Origin: Ananas comosus
Lineage: Eukaryota > Streptophyta > Magnoliopsida > Poales > Bromeliaceae
NCBI RefSeq assembly: GCF_001540865.1
Contig: NC_033627.1
Span: 9,339,267 to 9,403,266 of the forward strand
Direction: 5' to 3'
DNA: 64,000 nt
Part shown: positions 11,129 through 22,810 of the stretch, in pieces
How positions within the stretch are numbered: the stretch's first letter is position 1
How the letters are laid out: every line of letters begins with the position of its first letter
Notes under the pieces: model-generated
Told to the model about the DNA's origin: nothing
Database searches by the model: none
What the model saw: only the letters and a program-made list of their open reading frames with translations
Program-made: the position numbers and the translations under genes

Positions 11129-11800
11129 CTACCACTTAGACCAGAGATAACTGTACCCTGAGTCAACATAACTTAGGGTTGTGAAAAGGAAAAGAACTAA
11201 GTTGTAATAACTATGTTAAATCTGATTGTATTTGGAAGCTAAAGAGAATGAAAATGTAATATGCGATGTAAAATGTATGTGAGTTGAATACTTGTAGTAG
11301 CATAGTATTTATTTTTTTGATACCTTCCTTATGCAATCTTTGTTCGAATGCTGTTCCTGGTTGGAACCTCGCGCATTGTATGGATTGTGACACCTTGGAC
11401 GTACAGCAGAGACTCTGTTCGCGGTAAAGGGAAAACCCTGTCCGTTCGGCGGTCTATTGGCGTGCCCGAATCCGACCAAATGGGCAGGCGCGTGGCGTGA
11501 CACTCTGTACCGCGGACAAAGTCTCCCCTGTACGTCCAAAGCGTCACAATTCATACAATGCATGAGGTTCCAACCAGGAACAGCATACAACAAAGATTGC
11601 ATAAGGAAGTTATCAACAACATAAACACAACTATGCTATTACAATCATTCGTTTCAATTCACATTTTACATTACATTAACTAGATTCTTACATCCAAATA
11701 CAATCCAATTCTTACAATTTTATTACAACTTGGTTCTTTCCATTTTTAACATTCCTAAGTAGCTGACTCAGGGTACTGCTATCTCTGGTCTCGTTGGTAG
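11129..11800. repeat. Large inverted repeat of LTR tails (about 300-bp arms)
   Basis: The arm at 11129-11432 reappears reverse-complemented at 11503-11800 with scattered mismatches. Shared blocks include AGACCAGAGATAAC, CTTATGCAATCTTTG, TCCTGGTTGGAACCTC and GGACGTAC. A spacer of about 70 bases, ending at the TGACA terminus at 11502, lies between them. The structure follows from one LTR (4437-11502, +) sitting inside an older one of the same family in the opposite orientation (4340-4436 plus 11503-11800). Confidence 0.8.
11503..11800 (-). mobile_element. Reverse-orientation chromovirus LTR remnant (part 2)
   Basis: Continuation of the reversed LTR tail seen at 4340-4436. It ends abruptly at 11800, where a new LTR begins with TGTAACATAC. 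Confidence 0.6.
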
Positions 11801-12095
11801 TGTAACATACTGAACTTTAGCAAATTGCAAGGTTTGAGTGTTTGATCTGTGTTTTAAATTTTTTCAGACATTCTGGAGGGTCGTAGACTATGTTCCGACC
11901 TATGGCTCGCATCTCGAGGAGCAAGGTTAAAAGCTTAGCACCAAATCTCTGAAGTGCAGGAAATTGGGCTGCTCTCGGGTTTGCCTCTGCAGGGCTGAGT
12001 ACCGGTACTGCATTGACCTGGTACTGGAATTGGATCTAGTATCAGTACGGCATCGGGTTGGTACCGGTACCCAGTGCATTTCCTCGTAAACCCGA

Positions 12096-14556
12096 TGTCA
12101 CGCCCCAATCCCCGCCAATTTGGTCGGGTTCGGGTCACGTCAACAGACGCCGAACGGACAAAGCCTCCCCTGTCCGCCCAAGGCTCTAACAACATGTATA
12201 AATAGGCAATCAACAAGAGAATTGCATATATAATACAAGACTTGCGCGAGGGCAAGCAACAACGGAAGCGAAAGCTCTAAGCTAAATATACATCACACAT
12301 GATATTTGATTTCATTTAAACCAAATTCAAGTAAACAAAACTATTACATTCCATTCAACCATCATATCTTTTTACATTTAGTCATCCACCAAATACATGA
12401 TTGTTTACAACTTTACATCTCTAATTCAACAAAATAAAGCTGCTACATGTACACCAAAAGGGAAATGACTACAAAATGTAATGCTACTCCGGTGGCCGCT
12501 ACCTACGGCGCTAAACCCTTGCCTCGGTCCTCCGCCGCCCCGCTCATGTTAGGACCTGTAAGGTTAGTGGTGTGAGAACTACAACGAAGTTTCCAGTGGG
12601 CTCGGCATCCGACCTCGCCGACTTACCAACTAGGTCTATCCAGGCATAAGTATTTCAAAGGAGGAAAAGTAACCACTACTAATGCAACTAATACTATGCC
12701 TGCAAGAAGGAAGTCAGTAGATATATAATTTCAATGCGAAAATGGAAATGCATGCATGCTCCAATCATAATCAAGCTTTGGCTCTTACCCAATCTTACCG
12801 GTTAACTCTGTTAACCCCAATAACTCACAACCCAAAATTCCTTAATAATGGGGGACTCGAACCTCCCTAGGGACCGTCAACTGGTGGGACTTTACCTCGC
12901 CCAGTGGTGACCAACTCCGGAGCACACCGCTCGAGGGGTAGCGACCTCCCTCAAGCCAAGACGTAATGTGAGTATCGATCTAATCCCCAACTTGAGGATT
13001 CATAGCCACTGGTCACAATATCGATGTCATGGTAGGTCTCTATCTATCCATCCTTGCCACTCTCAAGGCCATATCCGTGATGATGCCATAATTTGGTTAA
13101 ACTAGATTTAACGGTTTATTTCTCAATGCCAATCTTGTTTCTATGTCAATGTCACCCTTGTTTTCTATTGTCCAAGTCCAACCTCACATTCACACAACTT
13201 GAGGGTCCAATCACACATGTCTTCTTGGTTCTATCGTCCACTATATTCAACTACGTTAGAAACATATAAATAAAGTCAAACCAAGTTCTACACGTATCTA
13301 CCATACTATGCATGAATGGGTATATCTATACATATATGCTCAAGAGTAGAGAAAACAGACATAGAAGGGAATCCAACGATTCCGGCGTGCACCCCCCACC
13401 TCTAGTAATCGTGTGGGTGAAGTATATGACGACTCCCGGATTTTACGAAAGCCGCTTCCGCGCCCTATAATCAAAACGGTGCCATATTAGGCCTTTTGTA
13501 CATGGACTATACTCTATCATTTTCGTAACAACGTGTTTAGGGCACCCCCAATTAGGTTTCCACGGGGTCAATTTGTCCCCGAACAATCCTAGGGCAAAAG
13601 TCCCAAATTCAAGCCCTAACATTGTCATTTAGGGTTTTCCCATAAATCGATCCCAACCTTAAGCAAACAATAACTTAGGATCATCTAAGAAGCATCCTAG
13701 TAAGGTTTCTAGACCCTTGGAACCAACCCTAGGGCTTCCATGACAAACCCTACCCAACCACCATGAGAGCACTTGAGCTCTCATGGGTTCCATGGAGTTC
13801 AAGGCATATAGAAGGCTCCCATGGCCAAAAACAACCCAAAGCTCCAAAACATAGGGATTAAAACCAAGCCCTAGACTCATTTCTGCCAAAAACTCACCTT
13901 AGCCCAAGCCCCTCCAAGTCCTTCTTGTAGGAGAGCTTGTAGAACCCACCAAAGCCTCCAAATCCACCTTCCCTTGCTTCTTCTTCTTCTTCTCCAAGCC
14001 CTAGAGCAAGAGTTCTAGAGAGAGAAAGAGAGGAAATGGGAGAGAAGGGTGAAAATGGCTGTGGGAGAGAGAGGGGTGTCCACATATAGTGTTGTGACAA
14101 TTGCATTTAAACCCCTCAACTTGTTTCCCCTTGATCTGCCCAGACTGGGCGTTTTTCGCCTTCGGGGACCGGTCTCCCCGACCAGGGACCGGTTCCCGAA
14201 CGTGGGTGTTCCAGGACTTAGCCAAATTTTTGGGTTTTTCGGCTGTTGCGCAGCGAGGGATCGGTCTGCCCCTTCAGGGACCGGTCTCCCGAGGACCGGT
14301 CTCACCACCAGGGACCGGTTGCCTCAGGATTTCCTGGCAGGCTACGCGTACGGGGACCGATCTCTCTTTCAGGGACCGGTCCCCGAGAGCACAAAATCTG
14401 GGACTTAACCAGATTTTCTGATTCTCTCTTTCGGGTCCCTTTTTGCTTCTCCTATGAGCCCTAATGTGCTCAGGGTCCATTCTAACTCATTCAATTCCGC
14501 GTTCCGCTCGTTTTGACGGAACTCGGCACGATTTACAAGGGATGTGGTATGTTACA
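12096..14556 (-). mobile_element. Complete solo LTR of a chromovirus, with 5-bp TSD
   Basis: On the - strand it runs from TGTAACATACC at 14556 to GGGGCGTGACA at 12096, 2461 bp with TG...CA ends. The target duplication CCCGA is perfect (12091-12095 and 14557-14561). There is no internal domain, so it is the product of LTR-LTR recombination. The region 14140-14400 contains repeated GGGACCGGT motifs. A TATA-like or transcription start was not assigned. It is nested in the LTR that begins at 11801. Confidence 0.92.
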
Positions 14557-15370
14557 CCCGAGGCTCGGGTTTGCGCAGTCTGCTGCCTGGTACCGGTACT
14601 CTTTCCTGCATACCGGTACACAGTGCAGGTGCAGACTGCACGTTGTTGAGGGGTGTTTTTGAAATTGTAGCAATTCTATTTAACCCTCCCACAGTCTTTG
14701 GAGAGCTCTTTTGAGCCCTAAACCGTGGACAGCCCAAGTAGGACTCCTCTCCCTTGATTTCCTTTCATTTCTTGAGGATTTTGCTTGGTTTGATCTCTTC
14801 TCTTTGCTCCTTTTTGCTTCATATTGGAATTTCACCATTGGAGAAGCTTTGGATTAGTGATTGGAGCTTGTTAGAGGAAGGATCTTCAACCCTAGCACCT
14901 TTCAAGCTTGGTTTGGAGCTTGTGAAGATGTTAGTACCTTAGATTTTCTCTTTAGATCACGTTTCTTGTGGATTTTGAGATGAAACCCTAGAAATGAGAA
15001 ATCTAGGGTTTATTTGGGGATTTTTGTTTTGTAGCTTTTGGAGCTTATTTGATTGGTTTAGAACCTTCATTTAGGTTGGATTAGAAGTGTTCTAACCTCC
15101 ATTTGGGATTTAAGAGGGTTTTTCCAACATTTAGGTGAGTTTTGACCCTTTTATTAGGTTGGTTAAAGATGAACACTTTGGGTGTTCGTTTGTTTCGTCT
15201 AACCCTCTTAGAATTTTCTTTAGGAAATTAGGAGTCTAGTGGACATCTTCGTTGGCGCAAACGAAGAGGATTAGAGGAGTTCTTGGTGGGTTTGACCTCA
15301 CCGAAATGGGTGAACTCCCTCTATGCTATTTTCTTTATTGTAAAATAAAAGTTCATGCATATTCATGCAA

Positions 15371-15586
15371 GATAGAGCATTTGTGAATTTTAGACTACTT
15401 AAAAGGCATGTATTATGTATCATGAGATTTCATCTCTATATAGTAGGAAAATTTGTGCATAGTACTCAATTCATGCACGATAGAACATTTGTGAATTTTA
15501 GACTACTTAAAAGGCATGTATTATGTATCATGAGATTTCGTCTCTATATAGTAGGAAAATTTGTGCATAGTACTCATGCTAGTATA
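15371..15586 (+). repeat. Tandem duplication, unit about 108 bp, two copies
   Basis: The unit beginning GATAGAGCATTTGTG at 15371 is repeated from 15479 with a few substitutions. The LTR segment continues on both sides. Confidence 0.85.
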
Positions 15587-16199
15587 TGGTATTCTCATGA
15601 TGTGTTGAAATCAAGTTTTTTGTAAATAACTGACATGCATATACTTGCTTATGAACAATGGACATATGCTAAGTATAGTAGAAAACTTAATGTCATAAAA
15701 AATAAAGTGGCATTGAACTTGGAGTATGTGTGGATTTAGTAAGCTACAATGTCATAAAGGGGCATTGAGCTTGGATTATGCTTGGGCTTGGTAACTATAA
15801 TGTCATAAAGTGGCATTGGACTTAGCGGATGGTTAAACCTTCACAATGGAACATAGAACTAGACCTTCGGGTTGCTAGTGAATATTACCATGTTAGAGAC
15901 ATGATGACTGAGTTCTTGAGATAATGACTATGCTTATTTGCCATTTGTGCTTATTCGCATATGCTTGTGAGGGTCGCTCCCCACAAGCTGGCACTCCGGA
16001 GTTGGCCTTCGCGACATATGCTCGCTCGTGCGGTTTTGGGTAGCCTACTGGGCCGAGTGGGATAGACTCATTTCTAGAGTGGGAATGTTGGAGCTATCAC
16101 GGGCAATTAGACGGCACAAGCTGGACTACCTTGTGTAGGTCCGTAATTGGAAATGAAAATTAACATATAATCATACAAGCGGCAATTACTACTTGATAG

Positions 16200-16320
16200 T
16201 AGGTAATGGTTCGGCATGCTTATTGCATAGTAGTATACTTGTTGGACTTGCTTATTGTATAGTAGTATACTTGACAGACTTGCTTATTGCATAGTAGTAT
16301 ACTTGTTGGACATATTTGGA
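16200..16320 (+). repeat. Short tandem repeat (about 40 bp, three copies)
   Basis: The unit TTGCTTATTG(C/T)ATAGTAGTATACTTG occurs three times in a row within the LTR. Confidence 0.75.
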
Positions 16321-16756
16321 GCATATTAGTGTTCTCTCTGGATATACTCATACGTGATGAACTAGTAACATTACATGTTTAATATCATGCCAAATTTGAG
16401 GCATAGTAGCATTGCATTTTAATACTTGCTAAACATACATGTTGTATATTTTAGTTTCATGCTTCTACTTATACCTCTTTAGCCCAGTGGAGTATTTCGC
16501 TGAGGTCAGCGGTTTGCCCACTGGGAACTATTGTTTAATAGTTCTCACGCTCTCTGTTTGTTATTTTATTTCAGAGCCTTCCACGCCGAGAGAGGCTCGG
16601 GATCACGGCAAGAGTATTGCCTCTAGCTAGTTGTGAGGAGCTTCGCTATTAGGTGGTTTACCTCTCCTTTTGTTTTATTTGGAGAGGTTCAGAGTTTGTA
16701 CCTTATGTAGAGACCACCATTTTTGTATAGCTTGCCATGATCTCAAGCCGGGCATG

Positions 16757-17762
16757 ATGCGATTTGGGTGATTGTGGACCGATTGACGAAGTCGGCTTAT
16801 TTCTTGTCGATTCATACCACGTGATCCGGAGACAAGTTGGCTCAAGTATATCTCGACGAGATGTGAGACTTCATGGGGTTCCGATGTCTATTGTATCGGA
16901 TCGAGATGCTAGGTTCACATCTTATTTTTTGAAGAGCTTACAAGACGCTTTGGGCACACGGCTCGACTTTAGTACGGCATTTCATCCTCAATGTGACGAC
17001 CAATCGGAGAGAACAATACAAATCCTTGAGGACATGTTTCGAGCGTGTGTACTTGATTACAAGGGCGGATGGCACGATTATTTGCCGATGGCGGAATTCG
17101 CATACAACAATAGCTACGAAGAAAGTATCGCGATAGCGCTATTCAAGGCCCTTTATGGAAAGAAGTGTCGCTCTCCTATTCATTAGAGCGATGTGAGCGA
17201 GAGAATTACTCTTAGTCCGGATGTAGTGCGGAAGGCGTAGGAGAAAGTTTGCCTTGCACGCCAACGACTTACGACGGCGCAATTTCAGCAAAAGAGTTAT
17301 GCCGATAAACGTAGAAAGGATTTAGAATTCACGGTTGGAGACCGCTTATTTTTGAAGGTAGCTCCTATGCGAGGTGTGAAGCAATTTGGAGTCCGTGGAA
17401 AGCTAAGTCCCCGGTATGTTGGACTGTTTGAGATATTGGAGCGGGTTGGTGCGGTGGCATACAAGCTTGCATTACCACCGAGGCTTGCGGGAGTTCACAA
17501 TGTATTTCACGTATCAAATCTCCGCAAGTATATCCGCAATTCATCTCATGTGCTTGAATATGAAGCGGTGGAATTGAGCGAGGATATGACTTATGAGGAA
17601 TATCCAGTGTGTATTCTCGATCGAGAGGAAAGGAAGTTGCGAAGTCGCACAATCCCCTACGTTAAAGTCCAGTGGAGCAATCATATAGTGCGTGAAGCCA
17701 CTTGGGAGCTTGAGGAGACAATGCGAAAGATGCATCCTCACTTATTCGAGTCGACGAGTTGA
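16757..17762 (+). pseudogene. Chromovirus integrase C-half plus chromodomain (Ty3/gypsy pol 3' end)
   Basis: The reading begins at [17 protein letters not shown] (DDE core, first Asp near 16776) and continues with [11 protein letters not shown] (second Asp), the QSER segment (catalytic Glu), then the GPY-type KLSPRYVGLFEIL region. It ends in a chromodomain (VQWSNHIVREATWEL) before the TGA at 17760-17762. Breaks: a stop near 16831, a one-base shift near 16863, TAG at 17185 and TAG near 17240. The catalytic residues themselves remain. Domain order and the terminal chromodomain place it in the Del/Tekay chromoviruses. Its polypurine tract and 3' LTR follow directly. Everything upstream (gag, PR, RT, RH) has been lost at the junction near 16756. 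Confidence 0.9.
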
Positions 17763-17792
17763 GGTATGTGTTTAGTTTCGCGGACGAAACTA

Positions 17793-17810
17793 TTTTTAAG
17801 GGGTAGAGAA
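17793..17810 (+). promoter_or_regulatory. Polypurine tract of the chromovirus
   Basis: A purine run (AAGGGGTAGAGAA) ends exactly at the base before the LTR start TGTAATATACC, as expected for the plus-strand primer. Confidence 0.75.
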
Positions 17811-20515
17811 TGTAATATACCAAAACTTCGGTAGATTATATCGAACTTTAGTCAAATTGACCAAAGTGTGCAAGAGAAATAGTTGGACAAAGTCTATTTG
17901 ACCTTCGAGCAATGTTGGAAGGGTTAAAGTTAAGTTCCAAATGAGCTGGAAGGGTTTTAGCATTGCTCAGAGCGAAATGGAGTCAAGCACTTCCAAAAAC
18001 CACAGTCTGGGCCTCTGCGTACCGGTGACAGCCCCGATGCGTACCGGTACCAGGTAGGCAACCCGAGAACAGTAGCTCTCGGGTTTGGCCTCTGCGGTGC
18101 AGCGTACCGGTGACACCCCTGGTGCGTACCGGTACCCTGCAGCAACCCGAGAAACAACAGCTCTCGGGTTTGGGCAGTTGAACAGAGGCGTACCGATAAC
18201 GCCCACCCGCGTACCGGCATGCAGTGCTGCCAACAGCAGCTGCAGTTTGTTGCAAATAATAAGAGTGGGAGCGTTTATTTGCTATTGTGGTAGCTTATAA
18301 AAATACCCCAACCTCTTCTCTCTCATTCACAGCAGTGAGAACACCTTCCTCTCTCATTTCTCTCCCTCTCTCTCTAGAAACTTTCTCCTAAGGTGGAAAG
18401 AAGGAGAATAGAGGAGATTTGAAGGTGGATTTGGAGCTTTGGAGGATCTAGAGCTCTCCTACAAGGTGTAGCTTGGTGAGCTTTTGGGCTAAGGTGAGGT
18501 TTCTTGTAAGATCTTGTTTAGGATTTGGTTTTATACCCTAGAACACTTGGATTTGATCTTCTTACATGAAGGAAAACCTAGTAGAGACCTTGGAACGTCA
18601 TGAAACTCCACGTTGTTCATAAGCTCTCATGGTAGAATCCTAGGGTTTGTTTTAAATGCCCTAAGAATGGTTTAAGTGACCTAGAAATGGTTTTAGATAG
18701 ATCTCTAGGTGAAATTAAGCTTCTTTTTGCTTATCTCAAAGATCACTATGGTGTACTTGGTTGTAGGGCTTTGTTAGGGTACCAAAATTGGGGCTTTTGC
18801 TATAGATGAGTTTAAATGTAAATTGACCTTATAGAAACCTAATTGAAGGTATTTCCGACACGTTGGGAGATTCGGTTCGAAGATCCGACGAGTATACGCG
18901 AAGATATTGAAGAAAAAGCCTATTTTGGTTTCGTTTTCCACACTCAGAAGAAATAAGCGCCCAAAAATTATGAGAATTGAACCGTAGCACCTTTATAACC
19001 ATACGAGGTGGGTGGTGCTTTCCGAAATTCTCGAATTTTCTTTTATGTCTAAAGTGTCATTTTTTAGCATATGTATATATAGTATCTTCATGCATTGTAG
19101 GGTTGATTTGAGATATGTTATTTGCATGCTTGTAGTATAAAGATGCAATCGAGATGTTGAACAAAAGTGTAAACCCTATATATGTGTGAAATGTGACAAG
19201 AACATAGTTGAGGCAAAATATAAAGAACCTAGTGACATTGAGAACAAATGACATTATGACATCAAAAGTAGTGTGACATCAATGAGTTTTGAATGCTAGT
19301 GTTACAAGAGTGGCATTAATAAGTATATTGAATGCTAGAGATGAACAACTAGTGTGTGGCCTTAGTGAGTCAAGAATGCATGTGATTGAGTATAAAGAAC
19401 ATATAGTGTATGTGGCACTAATGAGAGTTACAGAATGCAAAAAGATGAGTTAATGGACATCATGACAAATGTGACATAACATCCTCATAGTTGAGGCATC
19501 CTTATAGTTAAGGAACGAATTAAGCATAATATCCTTATAGTTAATGATCGGATTGAACTTGACATCCTTATAGTTAAAGATTGGATCATACTCGCCTTTA
19601 AGTTTTGGCTTGAGGGTAGTAGCTCCCCCTCGAGCGATGAGCTCCGGAGTTGTCATCAACTGGGTTGATCGTATAAGCCTTCCCAGTAGACGGTACCATC
19701 GGGAGGCAGCTTAGGGCCTGACAAAGAGGGATTTGAGTTTGTGAGTTGTAGGCAAACCTACGGGTTGGCCATGAGATTGGATAATTGAATTGGGATCTTG
19801 CATTCATTATGAGCATTTCTAATTGAGCATTCTTATTGTTATATCTTGTTCAGTTATATTAGTTGCATTTGTTTAGTTGGTTACTATCTATCTGTTCATT
19901 CTTCTATTATGCCTGATTTAGACCTAGTGGGAAAGTGGGCGAGGTCGGCGGCCGAACCCACTAGGAACTTTGTTGTAGTTCTCACCCCACTATTTTCTAC
20001 AAAGCGGGAACCGAGTGAGCTGGCAGACGATCGCGGTAAGGGTATCGCGCCATAGCTAGTGACCACCCGAGTTGGTTTCTCTTTTTTGCTTAGTTTCATA
20101 CCCTCTATGTCATCCTTTTGTATTTGATGATTCTAGTATAATGAATGATGTAAAGAGAGCTTATGTCTAAATGTAAAAGCTTAAGTTTTTGGATGAAAAC
20201 CTATTATGTAATTTTGGGAGATCATGTGATGTAAAAAGAAATGATGAAAAGAATGTAAATGTAACATGTGGTTGAATGCATGTATGTGATTAAAAGATAA
20301 TTATTGTACTTGTATGAATGTTTAGTTTAGTACTTTCACTTTTGGCTATTGCTTGCTCTCGTGCAAGCCATATATATCTTTGTTCTGCTGTATAGAATTC
20401 ATATATACATGATTTATACTTATATAGAGCCTTGGGCGGATATGGGAGGTGCTGTCCGTTCGGCGTCTATTCGACGTACCCGAACCGACCAAATAGGCGG
20501 GCTCGGGGCATGACA
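17811..20515 (+). mobile_element. 3' LTR of the truncated chromovirus
   Basis: 2705 bp, TGTAATATACC to GGGGCATGACA. It carries the ACCGGTAC-rich segment (about 18015-18220) and TATAAAAATACCCC near 18296, which is probably the promoter. GGTTTCGTTTTCC is near 18930, followed by AT-rich repeats with ATCCTTATAGTTAA (about 19480-19590) and the conserved GAACTTTGTTGTAGTTCTCAC block near 19965. The 5' LTR partner is missing, so no TSD can be checked. Confidence 0.85.
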
Positions 20516-20617
20516 CTCTTCGTAATTAATTCCCTTCCAAACCAGGTTAACGGATTCAAATCCGAATGTGCCAGTCGTTTACACTCTTCTTCCTCTCGGC
20601 TCCTCGCCGCTTTCAAA

Positions 20618-21157
20618 GAGGTTTCCGTTCTCTCTCGTCCCCTCCCATGGCGACGACCACTCTCCCAAAATCTGGCGCCGTCTCCAAGGGATACAACTTC
20701 GCCTCCACTTGGGAGCCTATGATCCATCTCCAGAACCCTAATCTCTCCTCCCTTACCCCTAACCTTTCCAGGATACGCAACTCGATGTGATCAGATCTAC
20801 TAGTTTTTCCTCTCTCCAATCACTAGATCTTGTTCTCATATGCTGTTTGATTCCGATTTTGTAGAATGCGCTGCTCACGGATCAGTAGAAAGCGGCGAAC
20901 TTGGCGCTCTCCCACGCCGTTGCGGAGCGGCCGTTTCCGCCGAATCTGGTGAGTGATTTGAGGCCTTTTTGATGATCTTATTAGGTTGATTTGTTTGATC
21001 TTGGATGCACATTGTGTTGATCTAGCTGGTTCGATCTGATGATCTTTTATTGGCTATGTTGCAGTTTCAGAAGGAGATCTCGGTGAAGAGCGGCGAGTTA
21101 TCGGTTTCGATAGAAGATTCTACTTTCGAAAAGGCCGGGCAGATAGATGCTGTTTTG
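20618..21157 (+). pseudogene. COG3: Truncated duplicate of COG3 exons 1-3
   Basis: About 540 bp align with the start of the intact COG3 gene (from about 28988 to 29533), introns included. ATG is at 20647 and exon 1 encodes [18 protein letters not shown]. The donor of exon 1 is destroyed (CCTATG in place of CAGGTG near 20716), and exon 2 (from 20865) has an in-frame TAG seven codons in. Exon 3 (21065-21156) breaks off within the VLV codons, where an unrelated repeat begins. Two residues (Ala2 and Asn of YNF) agree with Arabidopsis COG3 as I remember it, where the intact copy has Val and Ser. The duplicate may therefore keep an older state. Confidence 0.93.
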
Positions 21158-21345
21158 GGCCTGCTCGCGTTCGACTCACATTTGGCTCGATATTCGGCTC
21201 GCTCGAGCTCGACTCGAAATTAAATGAGCCGAGGTTGAACAAAAGAAAAAGTTCGAAATTCATTTCAAGTTGAGCTTGAATGTTACTCGGCTCGTTCGAA
21301 TTAGGCTCGAAAAGCTCGAATATATATATATATATATATACTAGT
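21158..21345. repeat. GAGCTCGA-type repetitive segment and TA microsatellite
   Basis: Rich in CTCGA/GAGC motifs (TTGGCTCGA, GGCTCGTTCG, AGGCTCGAAAAGCTCGAA) and ending in a (TA)n run at about 21320-21340, followed by CTAGTGTAGGCCCGCGC. It resembles dispersed plant repeats, but the element type was not identified. Confidence 0.4.
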
Positions 21346-21886
21346 GTAGGCCCGCGCTTCGCGGTGGATCGATAATATTTCAGATATTTAGCCAATCAAT
21401 ATATTTAATTATTAAACTTTTAAAATTTTAAGAAAATATAACAAAAAATACAAAAAAAAAATAATATAATCTTTTATACATTATAAAAACTAATCTTTTT
21501 ATTAATATTTTGTAACTTTCATTATTTGTGGAATTATAGTTTTCTTATTACCCACTTAAATATTTAATCAAACGTAATAGTTTTTTTGAGGACTTATTCT
21601 AAATCAACAAATATATAAAATTGTCTTTACTTTGTTAAAATTGATTTGAGAAAGACAAAATTATTATATGCATTTGATGTATATTAATACACCATATACC
21701 ACAATTTATATTAAAAAACTATTTTTTAATATCAAAACTTAATTAAATATATCTAATCTACAAACTGTAAATAAATTAAATATATTTATTTAATTAAATT
21801 TTAATGCCATGTAGAGAATACTTAATAAAATATACTCATAATTTCCAGAAAGAAGAAATTTTTGCTTGCACCGGATATATACTAAT
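21346..21886. other. AT-rich intergenic DNA
   Basis: No coding signal, TIR or RNA gene seen. It is very AT-rich after the CCCGCGCTTCGCGG segment. Confidence 0.4.
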
Positions 21887-21901
21887 ATTTCATACACCGC
21901 A

Positions 21902-22020
21902 CCGACTCTCCCTAAAGCAAGTGGCAAAGGGCTTAGTGGTTGGTACCTGAGGTCCCAAGTTCGAATCCTAGTTGATTCACGTTTTCATAGTGTGCTATCT
22001 ATCTCTCAAAAAAAAAAAAA
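21902..22020 (+). mobile_element. tRNA-derived SINE with 15-bp TSD
   Basis: About 119 bp with an A-box-like GTGGCAAAGGGCTTAGTGG and a B-box GTTCGAATCC, ending in a run of As. It is flanked by a perfect 15-bp target duplication, ATTTCATACACCGCA, at 21887-21901 and 22021-22035. These are the hallmarks of a Pol III SINE mobilised by LINE machinery. A related head fragment occurs near 27686. Confidence 0.93.
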
Positions 22021-22035
22021 ATTTCATACACCGCA

Positions 22036-22810
22036 AAAATATATTAAATGATTGATAAAATATCTAATAAGTAGTATTGTAAATGTAAAATAAAATAACT
22101 ATATAGTATATATAATTTAAATATGTATTGCACTATAGGAATATTTGATATATATTTTATAATCGGTTTACGGTACAATGGATGCATCCAAAATTCCTAT
22201 TAGCTATGTAGCAAAACTCTTATTGGTGCGAGTAAGGGCCAACATCATTATAGCCGAAAGAAGATAGTAAAAAAAAAGTGAAAATAGTGAATAACAAAAA
22301 TGAAAAAAAAAAAAACAAAAACAAAAGCAGAAGCAAAAAAGAAAAAGAAGAAAAGAAGCAACAAAGAAAAAGACAGTCCAAGATAAAGATAAGATCTTAA
22401 GCAGCAATAGATCAGTAGAAGAACACTTAATAGCAAGTAGCAAAATGTAAATAGTCAGAAAAAATTTAAGAAAAAAGGAAAAGCCTACACCAAAAAGTTG
22501 TGAATATAATAACTTGAAACCGTATAGGCAACCAATAAATAAGGAAGAACACATCTATAAATTATGCAAAATGAGCAGAAGCAACAAAGAGCAGAAGAGG
22601 AAGAGGAAAAGTAGGAGGCAAGAAAGGAGCAAATTTATAAGTTTGAGGACCAAAATATAAATTGCATGAGTTCACAAACTAATAAACTATTTATCATAGA
22701 TTTTATCTTCATTTACCTAATTGATCCAAACCATCCCACAGTTCTTTGTGAAAGCTTGACATTACAATATACTTTTATGAATAAAAGAGTCCTTCCATGT
22801 GCCTCCAATT
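22036..22810. other. A-rich low-complexity intergenic stretch
   Basis: 22270-22460 is dominated by AAAAG/AAAAC runs, which give spurious Phe-rich frames on the - strand. No gene or element border was found. Confidence 0.4.

Larger units (their letters stand above)
4437..11502 (+). mobile_element. Solo chromovirus LTR (Del/Tekay-like), split by a CACTA element
   Basis: It begins TGTAATATACC at 4437, like the 3' LTR at 17811. It carries the same promoter-like and GGTTTCGTTTT blocks and ends GGCGTGACA at 11502. Internal parts are 4437-6911 and 10943-11502, about 3.0 kb without the 4.0-kb CACTA insert. The first kilobase holds the RNA-start-like region seen in the other copies (ATAAAAATACCCAACC near 4837). 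The flanking 5-mers GCCTG and CTCTG agree at only 3 of 5 positions, a decayed TSD at best. No internal retrotransposon coding region is present, so it is called a solo LTR. Confidence 0.7.
11801..16756 (+). mobile_element. Chromovirus LTR, interrupted by a solo LTR and fused to an integrase fragment
   Basis: It starts TGTAACATAC at 11801 and runs to 12095, is interrupted by the reverse solo LTR at 12096-14556, and resumes at 14557 to about 16756. It shares the ACCGGTAC-rich segment (about 12000-12075 and 14590-14630), the CCCACTGGGAACTATTG block near 16518 and the ATCACGGCAAGAGTATTGC block near 16602 with the LTR at 17811-20515. Its terminal ..GGGCATGACA is replaced after GGGCATGA by integrase coding sequence, so the LTR end is lost in a recombination or deletion junction near 16752-16759. 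No coding region lies upstream. Confidence 0.65.

Noticed and set aside
14049..14480. Overlapping frames on both strands in the solo LTR
   Set aside because: Created by GGGACCGGT repeats of the LTR; no domain.
21902..22020. tRNA gene
   Set aside because: A- and B-box-like words are present but no cloverleaf, and a poly-A tail plus TSD show a SINE.
22204..22554. Phe-rich membrane-protein-like frame on -
   Set aside because: Translation of A-rich runs; no start context, no homology.
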